Shown piece by piece: positions 35,101 to 42,091 of a stretch of DNA of 64,000 bases. Below the pieces are notes generated by a model. It worked only from the letters and a program-made list of their open reading frames with translations, had not been told where the DNA came from and searched no databases. The position numbers were made by a program, and so were the translations under genes. The first letter of the stretch is position 1, and each line of letters starts with the position of its first letter. Source of the stretch: Chloroflexota bacterium (GTDB taxonomy: Bacteria > Chloroflexota > Limnocylindria > Limnocylindrales > CSP1-4). The stretch covers positions 87,865-151,864 of the forward strand of contig JAHBUZ010000001.1 of assembly GCA_019637815.1 (NCBI GenBank), written 5' to 3'.

Positions 35101-37462
35101 CCTGCCGCAGGCCGGTCTCGAGGTCGACGGACACGAGCTCGCCCGTCGCTCCGAAGATCACGACATCGGAGTCGTCCACCACGAGGCGCACCGGGTCGCG
35201 GGGTCCGTCGGTCGCCTGCTGCACCGGGCTGATCGGGGCGATGTAGGACTCGTCCAGGTCCATGTGGGTGCGACCCATCGCGTCGAGCAGGGTCGTGTCG
35301 AGCGTGGACACCGTACCGTCGGGTGCCGCGAGCACCAGCTGATGGGCACCGGGGTCCACGGCCAGCGCGGTCGCCGGCGAGGACAGCGACGCCAAGCGTC
35401 CGCGGGTCGCGAGGTCGAAGACCTCGAGCGAGGAGCCGGTCAGCACGTAGACGCGGTCGCCGTTCCGTCGACCCGGGTCACCCGAGGGGGACCAGTGCGG
35501 CTCGATGGCTGCCGCCGCGACCGGCACCCCGAGGTCGCTCGTGCCGGTCACCCGGTGGTCGCCGAACACCTCGATGCCGATGGCCATCGCGTACTTGGCG
35601 AGATGGGGATGGGTCCATTCGAAGATGTCGTGGGGGTCGTCGTAGCGCCAGTCCTGGAGGAACTCCATCGCGGTGCGCGCGTGGTAGACCTCGTCGAAGT
35701 ACATGTCGTACGGCTCCTGCACCCGGAAGCCGCGGAGCGTGACGGCGGACAGCAGGATCATCACGACCATCAGCAGGTCCATCCGGTCGAGCCGACCCGG
35801 CGGCTCACCGGCGAGCGACGGACTGCGGTCGCGGCGGAGGGGCCGCGGCGTGATGCGGTGCGCGATCCACGTGAAGGCACCCGGGCCACGCACCGGCTCG
35901 GGGTATCCGTCCTCCGCGTCAGGGACCGCCACGGACCCGCCGATCCCACGCGCCCACCAGGACGTGCGGGTCTGACCCGGCAGCGGACCGGGGTCCACCC
36001 AGCCATCGACCGTCGCCGATTCGATGGCCAGCCCATCCGGCTCACGGGCACCGCCTCGCCACAGGCGCCACGCGGTGAACAGGAATCCACCCGTCACGAG
36101 GAGCACCGACATGACCACGAACAGGGGTGAGCGGGACGCGTTCCCCAGGGGCAGCCCTGTCACGTTGTCCGTGCCCCAGATGTCGTACGTGAGCACACCG
36201 TGGAGGTTGATGAGACACGCCGCGGCCATCGCGACCAGCGTCACCAGCCACGCGCGGGACGCGACCGCGAGCAGCGGCAGCAGCGCGAACACGGGCACGA
36301 GGTACCGCTCGTGGACCCGCGTCGGCAGCACGAAGAAGCAGATGGACAGGAAGACCGCGGTCAGGATGATGGTCCGCCGCTCGTCGCGCCACAGCAGGTT
36401 GCCCAGGCCGTACAGGAACCCGGCCACGAGCAGCACGGCGCCGATGGCCACGGGCGGCAGCGGTCCGATCCAGGGCTCCGCGTCGCTCTGCCACAGGGGC
36501 ATCGAGAAGGCGAGCGGGGTCGTGCCCGTGGCGCTCACGAGCGCCCACGGGTTGTAGGCGTTGACGGTCAGGTATGCGTAGCCCGCTGCCGTGTCGCCCA
36601 TCATCGCGAGGTAGTCCGGGATCCCCATCCCGAACGGCAGTGCGACCACGTGGAACGTGACCAGGGCCACTGCCGCGGAGCTGAACACCCGGAGCGGGCC
36701 CTGCTCCCGCGCCAGCCATCCCTGGAGCATCGATGGCCCCCATGGCGCGTGCCGTGGTCCCGAGCCGGGGCGCAGCAGGTGCCGGCGCAGCAGGACCACC
36801 GCGATGACCGGCAGCAGCACCACGCCGAACTGGGGCTTCACGAGTGCGGCGACGACCCCCAGGAGGGAGGCGCCCTCGCTGTTGCCACGGATGAGCGCCG
36901 CCACGCCCATGAGCACCACCAGCGCGCCGACCGAGTCCGTCTGACCCCACAGCGCGGAGTCGTACCAGGTGACCGGGTTGAACACGTACAGCGCCGCGGC
37001 GCCGAGCGCCAGTGGCTCCGCTCGCCGTGACGGCCACGCCCAGCCGAGGACCAGGCGATACAGCAGCCAGCCCACCGCGATGTCGACGAGCATCGGCGGG
37101 ACCTTGACGAGCACCGTCATCAGGCCGTACGGGTCGCTCCCGCCGAGCGCCTGACCCAGCCCACCGATGAGCCAGAGCACGTACAGGTAGCCCGGCGGGT
37201 AGTCCACGAACTGGTCGGCCGCCCGCAGGGCGCCGTAGAACCCGCCCGGGCCGTGCTCGGCCATGGCGTTCGCCCAGAAGACATACGTCGACACATCCGA
37301 GGCGAACCCGGATGCCGGGAACAGGATGTATGCGATAGTGAGGCGCAGGGCCAGCGCCACGAGCAGCAGGACGACCAGTGCCGTGGACGTCGACAGGGCT
37401 GACGGCGGGGGCTCCGACGCCCCTTCGACCCGGTCGGCACCACGCGCCGGGGACGTGATCAA
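32195..37462 (-). CDS. giant GT-C protein: GT87-like module + PMT-type module with inserted propeller-like domain
   Basis: About 1755 residues from TTG 37462, chosen because a TATACT box lies at 37511-37506 and GGAGG precedes the TTG; the frame is open further to 37657. Module 1 (residues 1-530) is a multi-pass GT-C enzyme with FASDVSTYVFWANAM, VDYPPGYLYVLWLIGG and PTRVHERYLVPVFALLP. Module 2 starts near residue 565 as a PMT-family enzyme: MYFDEVYHARTAMEFL with the Asp-Glu motif, and EWTHPHLAKYAMAIGIEVFG. Between the first and second membrane passes of this module sits a soluble insertion of about 400 residues (about 630-1030) with repeated strand-like units (VYVLTGSSLEVFDLATRG, LAVDPGAHQLVLAAPDG). 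Membrane helices resume at FGYRMPGVLMGALTVAGIY. Predicted to mannosylate proteins or a glycan from a lipid-linked sugar on the outer face. Confidence 0.8.
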   Translation of the reverse strand: MITSPARGADRVEGASEPPPSALSTSTALVVLLLVALALRLTIAYILFPASGFASDVSTYVFWANAMAEHGPGGFYGALRAADQFVDYPPGYLYVLWLIGGLGQALGGSDPYGLMTVLVKVPPMLVDIAVGWLLYRLVLGWAWPSRRAEPLALGAAALYVFNPVTWYDSALWGQTDSVGALVVLMGVAALIRGNSEGASLLGVVAALVKPQFGVVLLPVIAVVLLRRHLLRPGSGPRHAPWGPSMLQGWLAREQGPLRVFSSAAVALVTFHVVALPFGMGIPDYLAMMGDTAAGYAYLTVNAYNPWALVSATGTTPLAFSMPLWQSDAEPWIGPLPPVAIGAVLLVAGFLYGLGNLLWRDERRTIILTAVFLSICFFVLPTRVHERYLVPVFALLPLLAVASRAWLVTLVAMAAACLINLHGVLTYDIWGTDNVTGLPLGNASRSPLFVVMSVLLVTGGFLFTAWRLWRGGAREPDGLAIESATVDGWVDPGPLPGQTRTSWWARGIGGSVAVPDAEDGYPEPVRGPGAFTWIAHRITPRPLRRDRSPSLAGEPPGRLDRMDLLMVVMILLSAVTLRGFRVQEPYDMYFDEVYHARTAMEFLQDWRYDDPHDIFEWTHPHLAKYAMAIGIEVFGDHRVTGTSDLGVPVAAAAIEPHWSPSGDPGRRNGDRVYVLTGSSLEVFDLATRGRLASLSSPATALAVDPGAHQLVLAAPDGTVSTLDTTLLDAMGRTHMDLDESYIAPISPVQQATDGPRDPVRLVVDDSDVVIFGATGELVSVDLETGLRQGSTTLSEVRDLEVVPRATAVVARPAEVEDPAGAARVLADELGMSAATLESLLRRSTPDVVLLGWPDSLAEDVVRELVDDGTLLGIDIEDVPAIAVATPDGVTFLATRTLDTLHELPLDDGAAGLAWIPDGPDEDTLYVASGAVLERIGLDRGAPRVSDSMDMPGPVTDVLWNEAAQLLHVPGRLAGGQPTVYVVEPHGHSVFMDVPLPFEPVATLMDTQEDHPSEDRTQILAIGNDGSVASVDVGGNAFGYRMPGVLMGALTVAGIYLLARLLFRRRSVGLFAAALALAEGMLFANARIAMNDVYITGFLVLAAVLFAPVWLGTWRRWWQVTLVVPLVGVLLGLALASKWVAAYAIGGVVLLVLLRSGIGRWIALGGMVGLTGVLGALAIRPAAVEEPHRNWPFLLILGALTLALAAAMVRRPLPVTRAQVWSAVTWLVIGGVFALGVWALAFLGAPDEEARPGVRTLVIGGAPILGASVLGIVALVLGWLGHGPFRPDADDRPLTPTDPSTPAWLDPGRGRGLWWVLAMGCLVVIPVAVYVAGYLPWAALGNQLWEGFPAGHTGKTLWGLTLDMYGYHDDLRVPHAASSPWWAWPLDLKPVWFYQSSFAGNTLGEIYDAGNLVVLWMGIPALVFGTIAAWKRRSLPVTLVVLLFLAMWLPWARIDRATFQYHYYTAIPFLVLALAYLLAELWHGPARIGWLIARVGAALCILGAPLLWLLRQPLCIAADVRSVQPNSQACGAATRDVTLSAQSLGILAVLVVAAVGVSVFLWHSSRTPGTADVDDDATDDVATSRTDQLGRRFDGLMDGPGAGLVVIGAATILALLAAVGLLSDTDRLTFAVTADELSILALLVLLAPAWLVLRARDARRFALGVVISAFLFLLVWYPNLTGLPLPSGLATAFQGLLPTWNYDFQFGVNRDPPVPGGFVDLATVVVAVVTLVLAGVVMLLAQRWRSGHPHPLLDDLR

Positions 37463-37505
37463 GCCGGACCGGCCTCCAGGGGGATCAGGCGACGAGGTGA
37501 CCGCG

Positions 37506-37511
37506 AGTATA
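37506..37511 (-). promoter_or_regulatory. -10 box TATACT of the giant GT-C gene
   Basis: Read on the minus strand, TATACT lies 44 bases upstream of the TTG at 37462. It is in an otherwise GC-rich divergent region between the two glycosyltransferase genes. A clear -35 is not seen. It argues against any start upstream of about 37500 for this gene. Confidence 0.4.
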
Positions 37512-37589
37512 GCAACGGGCCCGTTCGCATCCGGTCGGCGGTCCATCGACGTCCCGCCGGCCGCTCGGCTCTCGGCGCGCTCCGAGAGC

Positions 37590-38969
37590 ATGTTCGAGAC
37601 GCTCCTCGGCTCCATCGGTCCGGTCTGGATCGGCGTGGCCTTCGCCATCGTGGCCATCGTGGTCTACATCTGGAGCAATCCCACCCGCTGGGGCTTCTAC
37701 GACCACTTCGTGTGGCAGGCGCAGGCCTGGCTCGATGGTCGGGTCGCCATCGACTACCCCGTCGCGGACGGGATCCGCTCCAACGACTACTACCAGGACG
37801 TGCTGGACCTGGGTGATCGTGCCGTGACCAGCGCCCTCGGCCTGCCGCACGAGCCCGGTCGGGCGCTCATCCCGTTCCCGCCCCTGCCCGCGATGCTGCT
37901 GGTGCCGTTCGTGGCCATGTGGCACCTCGCCACGAGCGGCGCGCTGGTGTTCGCGGTCCTCGGCGGCATCAACGTGGGCCTCTGCTGGCGGATGCTCACG
38001 CGTGTCACGGAGCGGCGCGACGCGGCGTTCCTGGGCACCGTCACGTACGGCTTCGGCACGGTGGCGTGGTATGCCGCCATGCTCGGCACGACCTGGTTCC
38101 AGGCACACGTCGCGGCCAGTACGTTCCTGTTCCTGGCCATCGCAGCCGCGCTGGACGCCGAGCACCACGAGGATGAGGAGGGGCCGGGGCGTGGTCTGCC
38201 GGGCGGCATCCCGCTGCGAGGCATCTGGGCGGGCCTCCTGTTCGGCATCGCCTGTCTCGGCCGGCTGACCGCGGCGTTCAACGCGCCGTTCTTCGCGTTC
38301 GTGGGCCCCGGTGGCACGTGGCTGCGCAGGGGCACTGCGGCGGCCATCGGTTGTCTGGTGCCGCTGCTGTTCCTCGCCGGCTACAACCTCGCAAGCACGG
38401 GTCATCTGTTCCATCCGGCGTATGACCACATCCGGGAGGTGGAGCACAAGCCGATGCCCGAGCTGTACCACGAGGACTGGGGCACCGAGGACCCCCGCTA
38501 CATCCCCGTGAACGCGCCCATCATGCTCACCTGGATGCCCATCAACGCGCTCCGGGACGGGACCCCGTGCGAGCCGGAGGTGGACCTGGTCGCCCAGCTG
38601 CTGGACCCGCGCACGCCCTGCCCGCTGCGACCCGACCCCATGGGCATGAGCATCCTCCTGACCACACCCGCGTATCTCCTGGTCATCCCGGCGCTGCTCT
38701 TGGGCTGGCGGCGACGCATCGTGGCGGGTGCGGCGGTCGCGGTGCTCGCCACATCGCTCGCCGCGCTCGCCCACTTCAGCCAGGGGTGGGTCCAGTTCGG
38801 CTATCGCTTCAGCAACGACTTCGCGCCCTTCGCGATGATCCTGGTGACCCTGGGACTGGTGGAGGCGCGCCGCTTCCGGTTCGGCTGGCCGATCGCGGTC
38901 GGGCTCGTGATCCTGTCCGTGCTGGTCAACCTGTGGGGCGTCTGGTGGGGCGTCCGGCTCGGCTGGTGA
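37590..38969 (+). CDS. GT-C-fold multi-pass glycosyltransferase
   Basis: 459 residues from ATG 37590, placed just before the first helix (GPVWIGVAFAIVAIVVYIW); the frame is open back to 37263 but that part overlaps the divergent gene and is not protein-like. RWGFYDHFVWQAQAWLDGRVAIDYPV is the first external loop typical of PMT/ArnT-like GT-C enzymes, and about ten helices follow. A short periplasmic-side segment contains HLFHPAYDHIREVEHKPMPE. It is followed after four bases by the DUF2723 gene. Donor and acceptor are unknown; mannose from a polyprenol carrier is inferred from context. Confidence 0.75.
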   Translation: MFETLLGSIGPVWIGVAFAIVAIVVYIWSNPTRWGFYDHFVWQAQAWLDGRVAIDYPVADGIRSNDYYQDVLDLGDRAVTSALGLPHEPGRALIPFPPLPAMLLVPFVAMWHLATSGALVFAVLGGINVGLCWRMLTRVTERRDAAFLGTVTYGFGTVAWYAAMLGTTWFQAHVAASTFLFLAIAAALDAEHHEDEEGPGRGLPGGIPLRGIWAGLLFGIACLGRLTAAFNAPFFAFVGPGGTWLRRGTAAAIGCLVPLLFLAGYNLASTGHLFHPAYDHIREVEHKPMPELYHEDWGTEDPRYIPVNAPIMLTWMPINALRDGTPCEPEVDLVAQLLDPRTPCPLRPDPMGMSILLTTPAYLLVIPALLLGWRRRIVAGAAVAVLATSLAALAHFSQGWVQFGYRFSNDFAPFAMILVTLGLVEARRFRFGWPIAVGLVILSVLVNLWGVWWGVRLGW

Positions 38970-38973
38970 CCGG

Positions 38974-40581
38974 ATGACCGGGCCACACGACCGCCTGGCT
39001 ACCGCGCGATGGCTGGTGCCGGCGGGCCTCGTGGGCATCGGCGCCTTCGCCCTGTACCTGCGCACATTGATGCCCGGCCTCGGGTTCTGGGACACCGGCG
39101 AGTTCCAGGCCCTCGGACCGGTCCTGGGCATCGCGCATCCCACCGGCTATCCCAGCTACACCCTGCTGCTGTGGCTCGCATCGGTCGTGTTCCAGCCGTT
39201 CGGGGAGCCGGCGCTGCGTGCCAACCTGCTGTCCGCGGTGCTCGTGGCAGGCGCCGCGAGCCTCGTGAGCATCGCCATCGTCCAGGTCACCCGACGCGGC
39301 GCCTTGGGGCTGGCGGGTGGGGCCCTGCTCGCGATCGCGCCGCTCGCATGGCAGAACGCGGTCCGTGCCGATCCGCATGCCTTCCATCTCGCGCTGGCGG
39401 CGCTCCTGCTCGTGCTGCTCATCGGCTGGAGCCAGCGGGACCGTGCCGGGTCCGGCCATGCGGGTCGCTGGCTGGTCCTCGCGGCCGTGGTGTTCGGGGT
39501 GTCCATCGGCAACCACGCCCTGACCCTGCTGCTCGCGCCGGGGGTCGCGCTGTTCGTGCTCGTCGTCTCGCCACGCATCCTGTGGCGCCAGTGGCGGCTC
39601 GTCCTGGCGTGTCTTGCGGCCGTGCTCCTGACGACCGTGCTGGTGTATGCGTACCTGCCGCTCCGTTCCGCGATGGATCCGCCGCTCGACTACGCGCATC
39701 CCGCCGACTGGATCCGCACGAGCGCGTCCGGGGCCATCACGGGCGGCTTCCGGTATCTCGTCCTCGGCCAGCAGTTCACGAGCACCTTCCACGCGATGCC
39801 CACGCTCTCCGAGGCGGTCGCGGAGGTGTGGCGGACCCTCGTCGAGAACCTCGGGCCGGCGGCCTGGCTGACTGCGCTCGGCATCGCGGTCGGGATCGGA
39901 CGGCGACCCCGGCTCATGGTCCTGACCGTCCCCTGGGCGGTGCTCTCGATCTGGTTCCTGCTGGCCTATCAGAACGCGGACATCGACCGCTACTACCTGG
40001 TGCCGCTGCTCGTGGCGGTGCTGTGGGCGATGCTCGCCCTGGACGCCCTGTGGGACCTGGTCCTGGCGGCCTGGGAGCGGTGGCTGGCGCCGGGCAGCGT
40101 CACCAGCCAGCGCACGCGGCTGGCCGTGTCGGCGGTCGTGGGTGTCGCGCTGACGCTGGCGGCGTTGGCGCCCGTCCCGGCCCGGCTGCCGGCGCGGGAC
40201 GCATCCGACGATACGGGTGCCCGGGCGTGGGTCGAGGCGACGCTCGCGCGGCTCGAGCCCGACCCGGTGGTGATCAGCTGGTGGAGCTACTCGACGCCCC
40301 TCTGGTATGCCCGATGGGTGGAGGGACGGCGGCCGGACATGACCATCATCGACGATCGGGACGTCCTCGATGACGACCTGGGCGACCTCACCGACATCGT
40401 GGCGGGGTATCTCGTCGAGGGCCGGCCCGTGTACCTCATCCGGCTCGATGACGACCTGGAGCCGTTCCGGGAGCGCTTCGTGCTCGAGCGGCTGGACGGG
40501 ATCCCGCACGGCGTCGTCTGGCGCGTGGCACCCGGCACCGACCGTGGACAGGACGAGGGAGCGGGACCGGAAGACGGCTGA
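38974..40581 (+). CDS. DUF2723 / TMEM260-type protein O-mannosyltransferase-like membrane protein
   Basis: 535 residues with a conserved N-terminal loop of the DUF2723 family: RTLMPGLGFWDTGEFQALGPVLGIAHPTGYPSYTLLLWLA (key residues WDTGEF and HPTGYP). About 11 helices lead to a soluble C-terminal domain (about 420-535). Human TMEM260 of this family O-mannosylates receptor domains, which makes transfer of mannose to secreted proteins a fair guess. It shares direction and a four-base gap with the preceding GT-C gene. HQNADIDRYYLVPLL-like segment (YQNADIDRYYLVP) is also family-typical. Confidence 0.85.
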   Translation: MTGPHDRLATARWLVPAGLVGIGAFALYLRTLMPGLGFWDTGEFQALGPVLGIAHPTGYPSYTLLLWLASVVFQPFGEPALRANLLSAVLVAGAASLVSIAIVQVTRRGALGLAGGALLAIAPLAWQNAVRADPHAFHLALAALLLVLLIGWSQRDRAGSGHAGRWLVLAAVVFGVSIGNHALTLLLAPGVALFVLVVSPRILWRQWRLVLACLAAVLLTTVLVYAYLPLRSAMDPPLDYAHPADWIRTSASGAITGGFRYLVLGQQFTSTFHAMPTLSEAVAEVWRTLVENLGPAAWLTALGIAVGIGRRPRLMVLTVPWAVLSIWFLLAYQNADIDRYYLVPLLVAVLWAMLALDALWDLVLAAWERWLAPGSVTSQRTRLAVSAVVGVALTLAALAPVPARLPARDASDDTGARAWVEATLARLEPDPVVISWWSYSTPLWYARWVEGRRPDMTIIDDRDVLDDDLGDLTDIVAGYLVEGRPVYLIRLDDDLEPFRERFVLERLDGIPHGVVWRVAPGTDRGQDEGAGPEDG

Positions 40582-40704
40582 CGAGGACGGGCCGGCGCCG
40601 GGGTCGCGGCGATGTGAGGCGGCGTCCACGGCAGCCCGATCCGCCCGGCGACGGCGGCCCTCCACCCGGGGGCAGGGTCCGCGGTCCGCGTGTAGGATGC
40701 CGGC

Positions 40705-41550
40705 GTGTCCGATCCAGCAGCCCACTCGGCGAGCGATCCGCCGGATCCGCCGATGGCGGGCCCGGCCGCGTCCGATGCGCGTGTGCCGAGCCTCAGCTGG
40801 TTCTTCCCCGCTCACGATGAGGCCGACAACATCGAGGCGCTCGTGGCGGAGGCGCTCGTGGAGCTGCCCCGGCTCGCGGAGCGCTTCGAGGTCATCTGTG
40901 TCGATGACGGCAGCACCGATGGCACCGGTGCCATCGCGGACCGGCTCGCGGCGGCGCACCCGGACGTGGTGCGCGTCGTCCACCACCCGGTCAACCAGGG
41001 CTACGGTGCGGCCCTTCGGAGCGGCTTCGGCGCCGCGCGCTATCCGCTCGTCTGCTTCACCGACGGTGACCGCCAGTTCCGGCTCGTGGATCTCGGGCGG
41101 TTGCTCGCCCGTATGAGGGACGCCGGTGATGTCGCGCCACCGGATGTGGTGGTGGGCTATCGCATCAAGCGCGCCGATCCGGCCATCCGGCTCGCCTACG
41201 CGCGCATGTATCGCTGGTGCCTGCGGCTGTTCTTCGGGCTCCGGCTTCGGGATGTCGACTGCGCCTGCAAGCTGTTCCGCCGCGAGGCGCTGGAGGGCGT
41301 GCGACTCGCGTCGGAGGGCGCGTTCCTGTCAGCGGAGCTGCTCATCAAGCTGCGCGCCACCGGCCGGACGGTCGTGGAGGTCGGCGTACCCCATCACCCC
41401 CGCACCGCGGGTCGTGCCTCGGGTGCCGACCCTCGGGTGGTGCTGCGGGCCGTGCGGGACTTCTGGCGTCTGCGCATCCAGCTCTGGGTGCGACCGTCAC
41501 AGGCGCTCCAGACCGGCGAGCCGGCGCTCCGTCACGACCAGGGGGACTAG
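40705..41550 (+). CDS. GT2 glycosyltransferase, dolichyl/polyprenyl-phosphate mannose synthase-like
   Basis: 281-residue GT-A enzyme starting at GTG 40705 after a 120-base gap. LSWFFPAHDEADNIEALV, FEVICVDDGSTDGTGAI and CFTDGDRQFRLVDL carry the nucleotide-sugar and metal-binding acids (DDGS and DGD in place of the usual DxD), and ASEGAFLSAELLIKLRATG is the acceptor-side helix. The protein lacks a C-terminal membrane anchor. Such enzymes make the polyprenyl-phosphate sugar that GT-C enzymes use, so it is the natural donor supplier for the three upstream genes. The N-terminal 35 residues are Ala/Pro/Ser-rich. Confidence 0.85.
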   Translation: MSDPAAHSASDPPDPPMAGPAASDARVPSLSWFFPAHDEADNIEALVAEALVELPRLAERFEVICVDDGSTDGTGAIADRLAAAHPDVVRVVHHPVNQGYGAALRSGFGAARYPLVCFTDGDRQFRLVDLGRLLARMRDAGDVAPPDVVVGYRIKRADPAIRLAYARMYRWCLRLFFGLRLRDVDCACKLFRREALEGVRLASEGAFLSAELLIKLRATGRTVVEVGVPHHPRTAGRASGADPRVVLRAVRDFWRLRIQLWVRPSQALQTGEPALRHDQGD

Positions 41551-42065
41551 GACCCGGGACCCTCGCGCTCGGGTGTGCCGGCCCCGCCGCCCAGGTCGAA
41601 CTCGAGGGAGTTGACGAACTCCCGGAACATCGAGAGCCGCCGGTCCTGCTCGGCGCCCGGCAGCACGCCCGCCCGGTCCAGCACCGAGTTCGCCACGAAC
41701 ATCGGCGCGTCCGCACGCAGGGCGATGGCGATCGCATCGGAGGGCCGCGCGTCCACCTCGACGTCCAGCTCCCCCTGCTCCAGCACGATGCGCGCCCGGT
41801 ACGTGTCCTCGCTCAGGTCGCTCACGACGACCCGCTCGACCCGCACGCCGAGCTCGAGGAGCGTCCGGGTGTAGAGGTCGTGGGTCAGCGGTCGGTCCGG
41901 CAGCATCCCCTGGAGCCGGGTCGCGATCGCACTCGCCTCCCACGGCCCGATCCAGATGGGCAGGTAGCGCTCGCCGCGGCGCTCGCGCAGCAGGACCACG
42001 TGCTGGGACGACTCCGCGTGCACATGGACGCTCTCGACGATGACCTCGGTGACCTCGGATGCCAT
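41547..42065 (-). CDS. bifunctional nuclease family protein (BFN/DUF151)
   Basis: 172 residues from ATG 42065. VVLLRERRGERYLPIWIGPWEASAIATRLQG (key parts LPIWIGPWEA and AIATRLQG) and LDVEVDARPSDAIAIALRADAPMFV (key RPSDAIAIALR) define the family, whose members cleave DNA and RNA in plants and thermophiles. A C-terminal 45-residue tail (FREFVNSLEFDLGGG) resembles the UVR-associated extension. Convergent with the GT2 gene (four-base overlap); the pseudo-phosphatase gene lies 26 bases upstream, so they may form one unit. Confidence 0.85.
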   Translation of the reverse strand: MASEVTEVIVESVHVHAESSQHVVLLRERRGERYLPIWIGPWEASAIATRLQGMLPDRPLTHDLYTRTLLELGVRVERVVVSDLSEDTYRARIVLEQGELDVEVDARPSDAIAIALRADAPMFVANSVLDRAGVLPGAEQDRRLSMFREFVNSLEFDLGGGAGTPEREGPGS

Positions 42066-42091
42066 CGCCCGGTCGCTCCCCTGGTCGCCCG

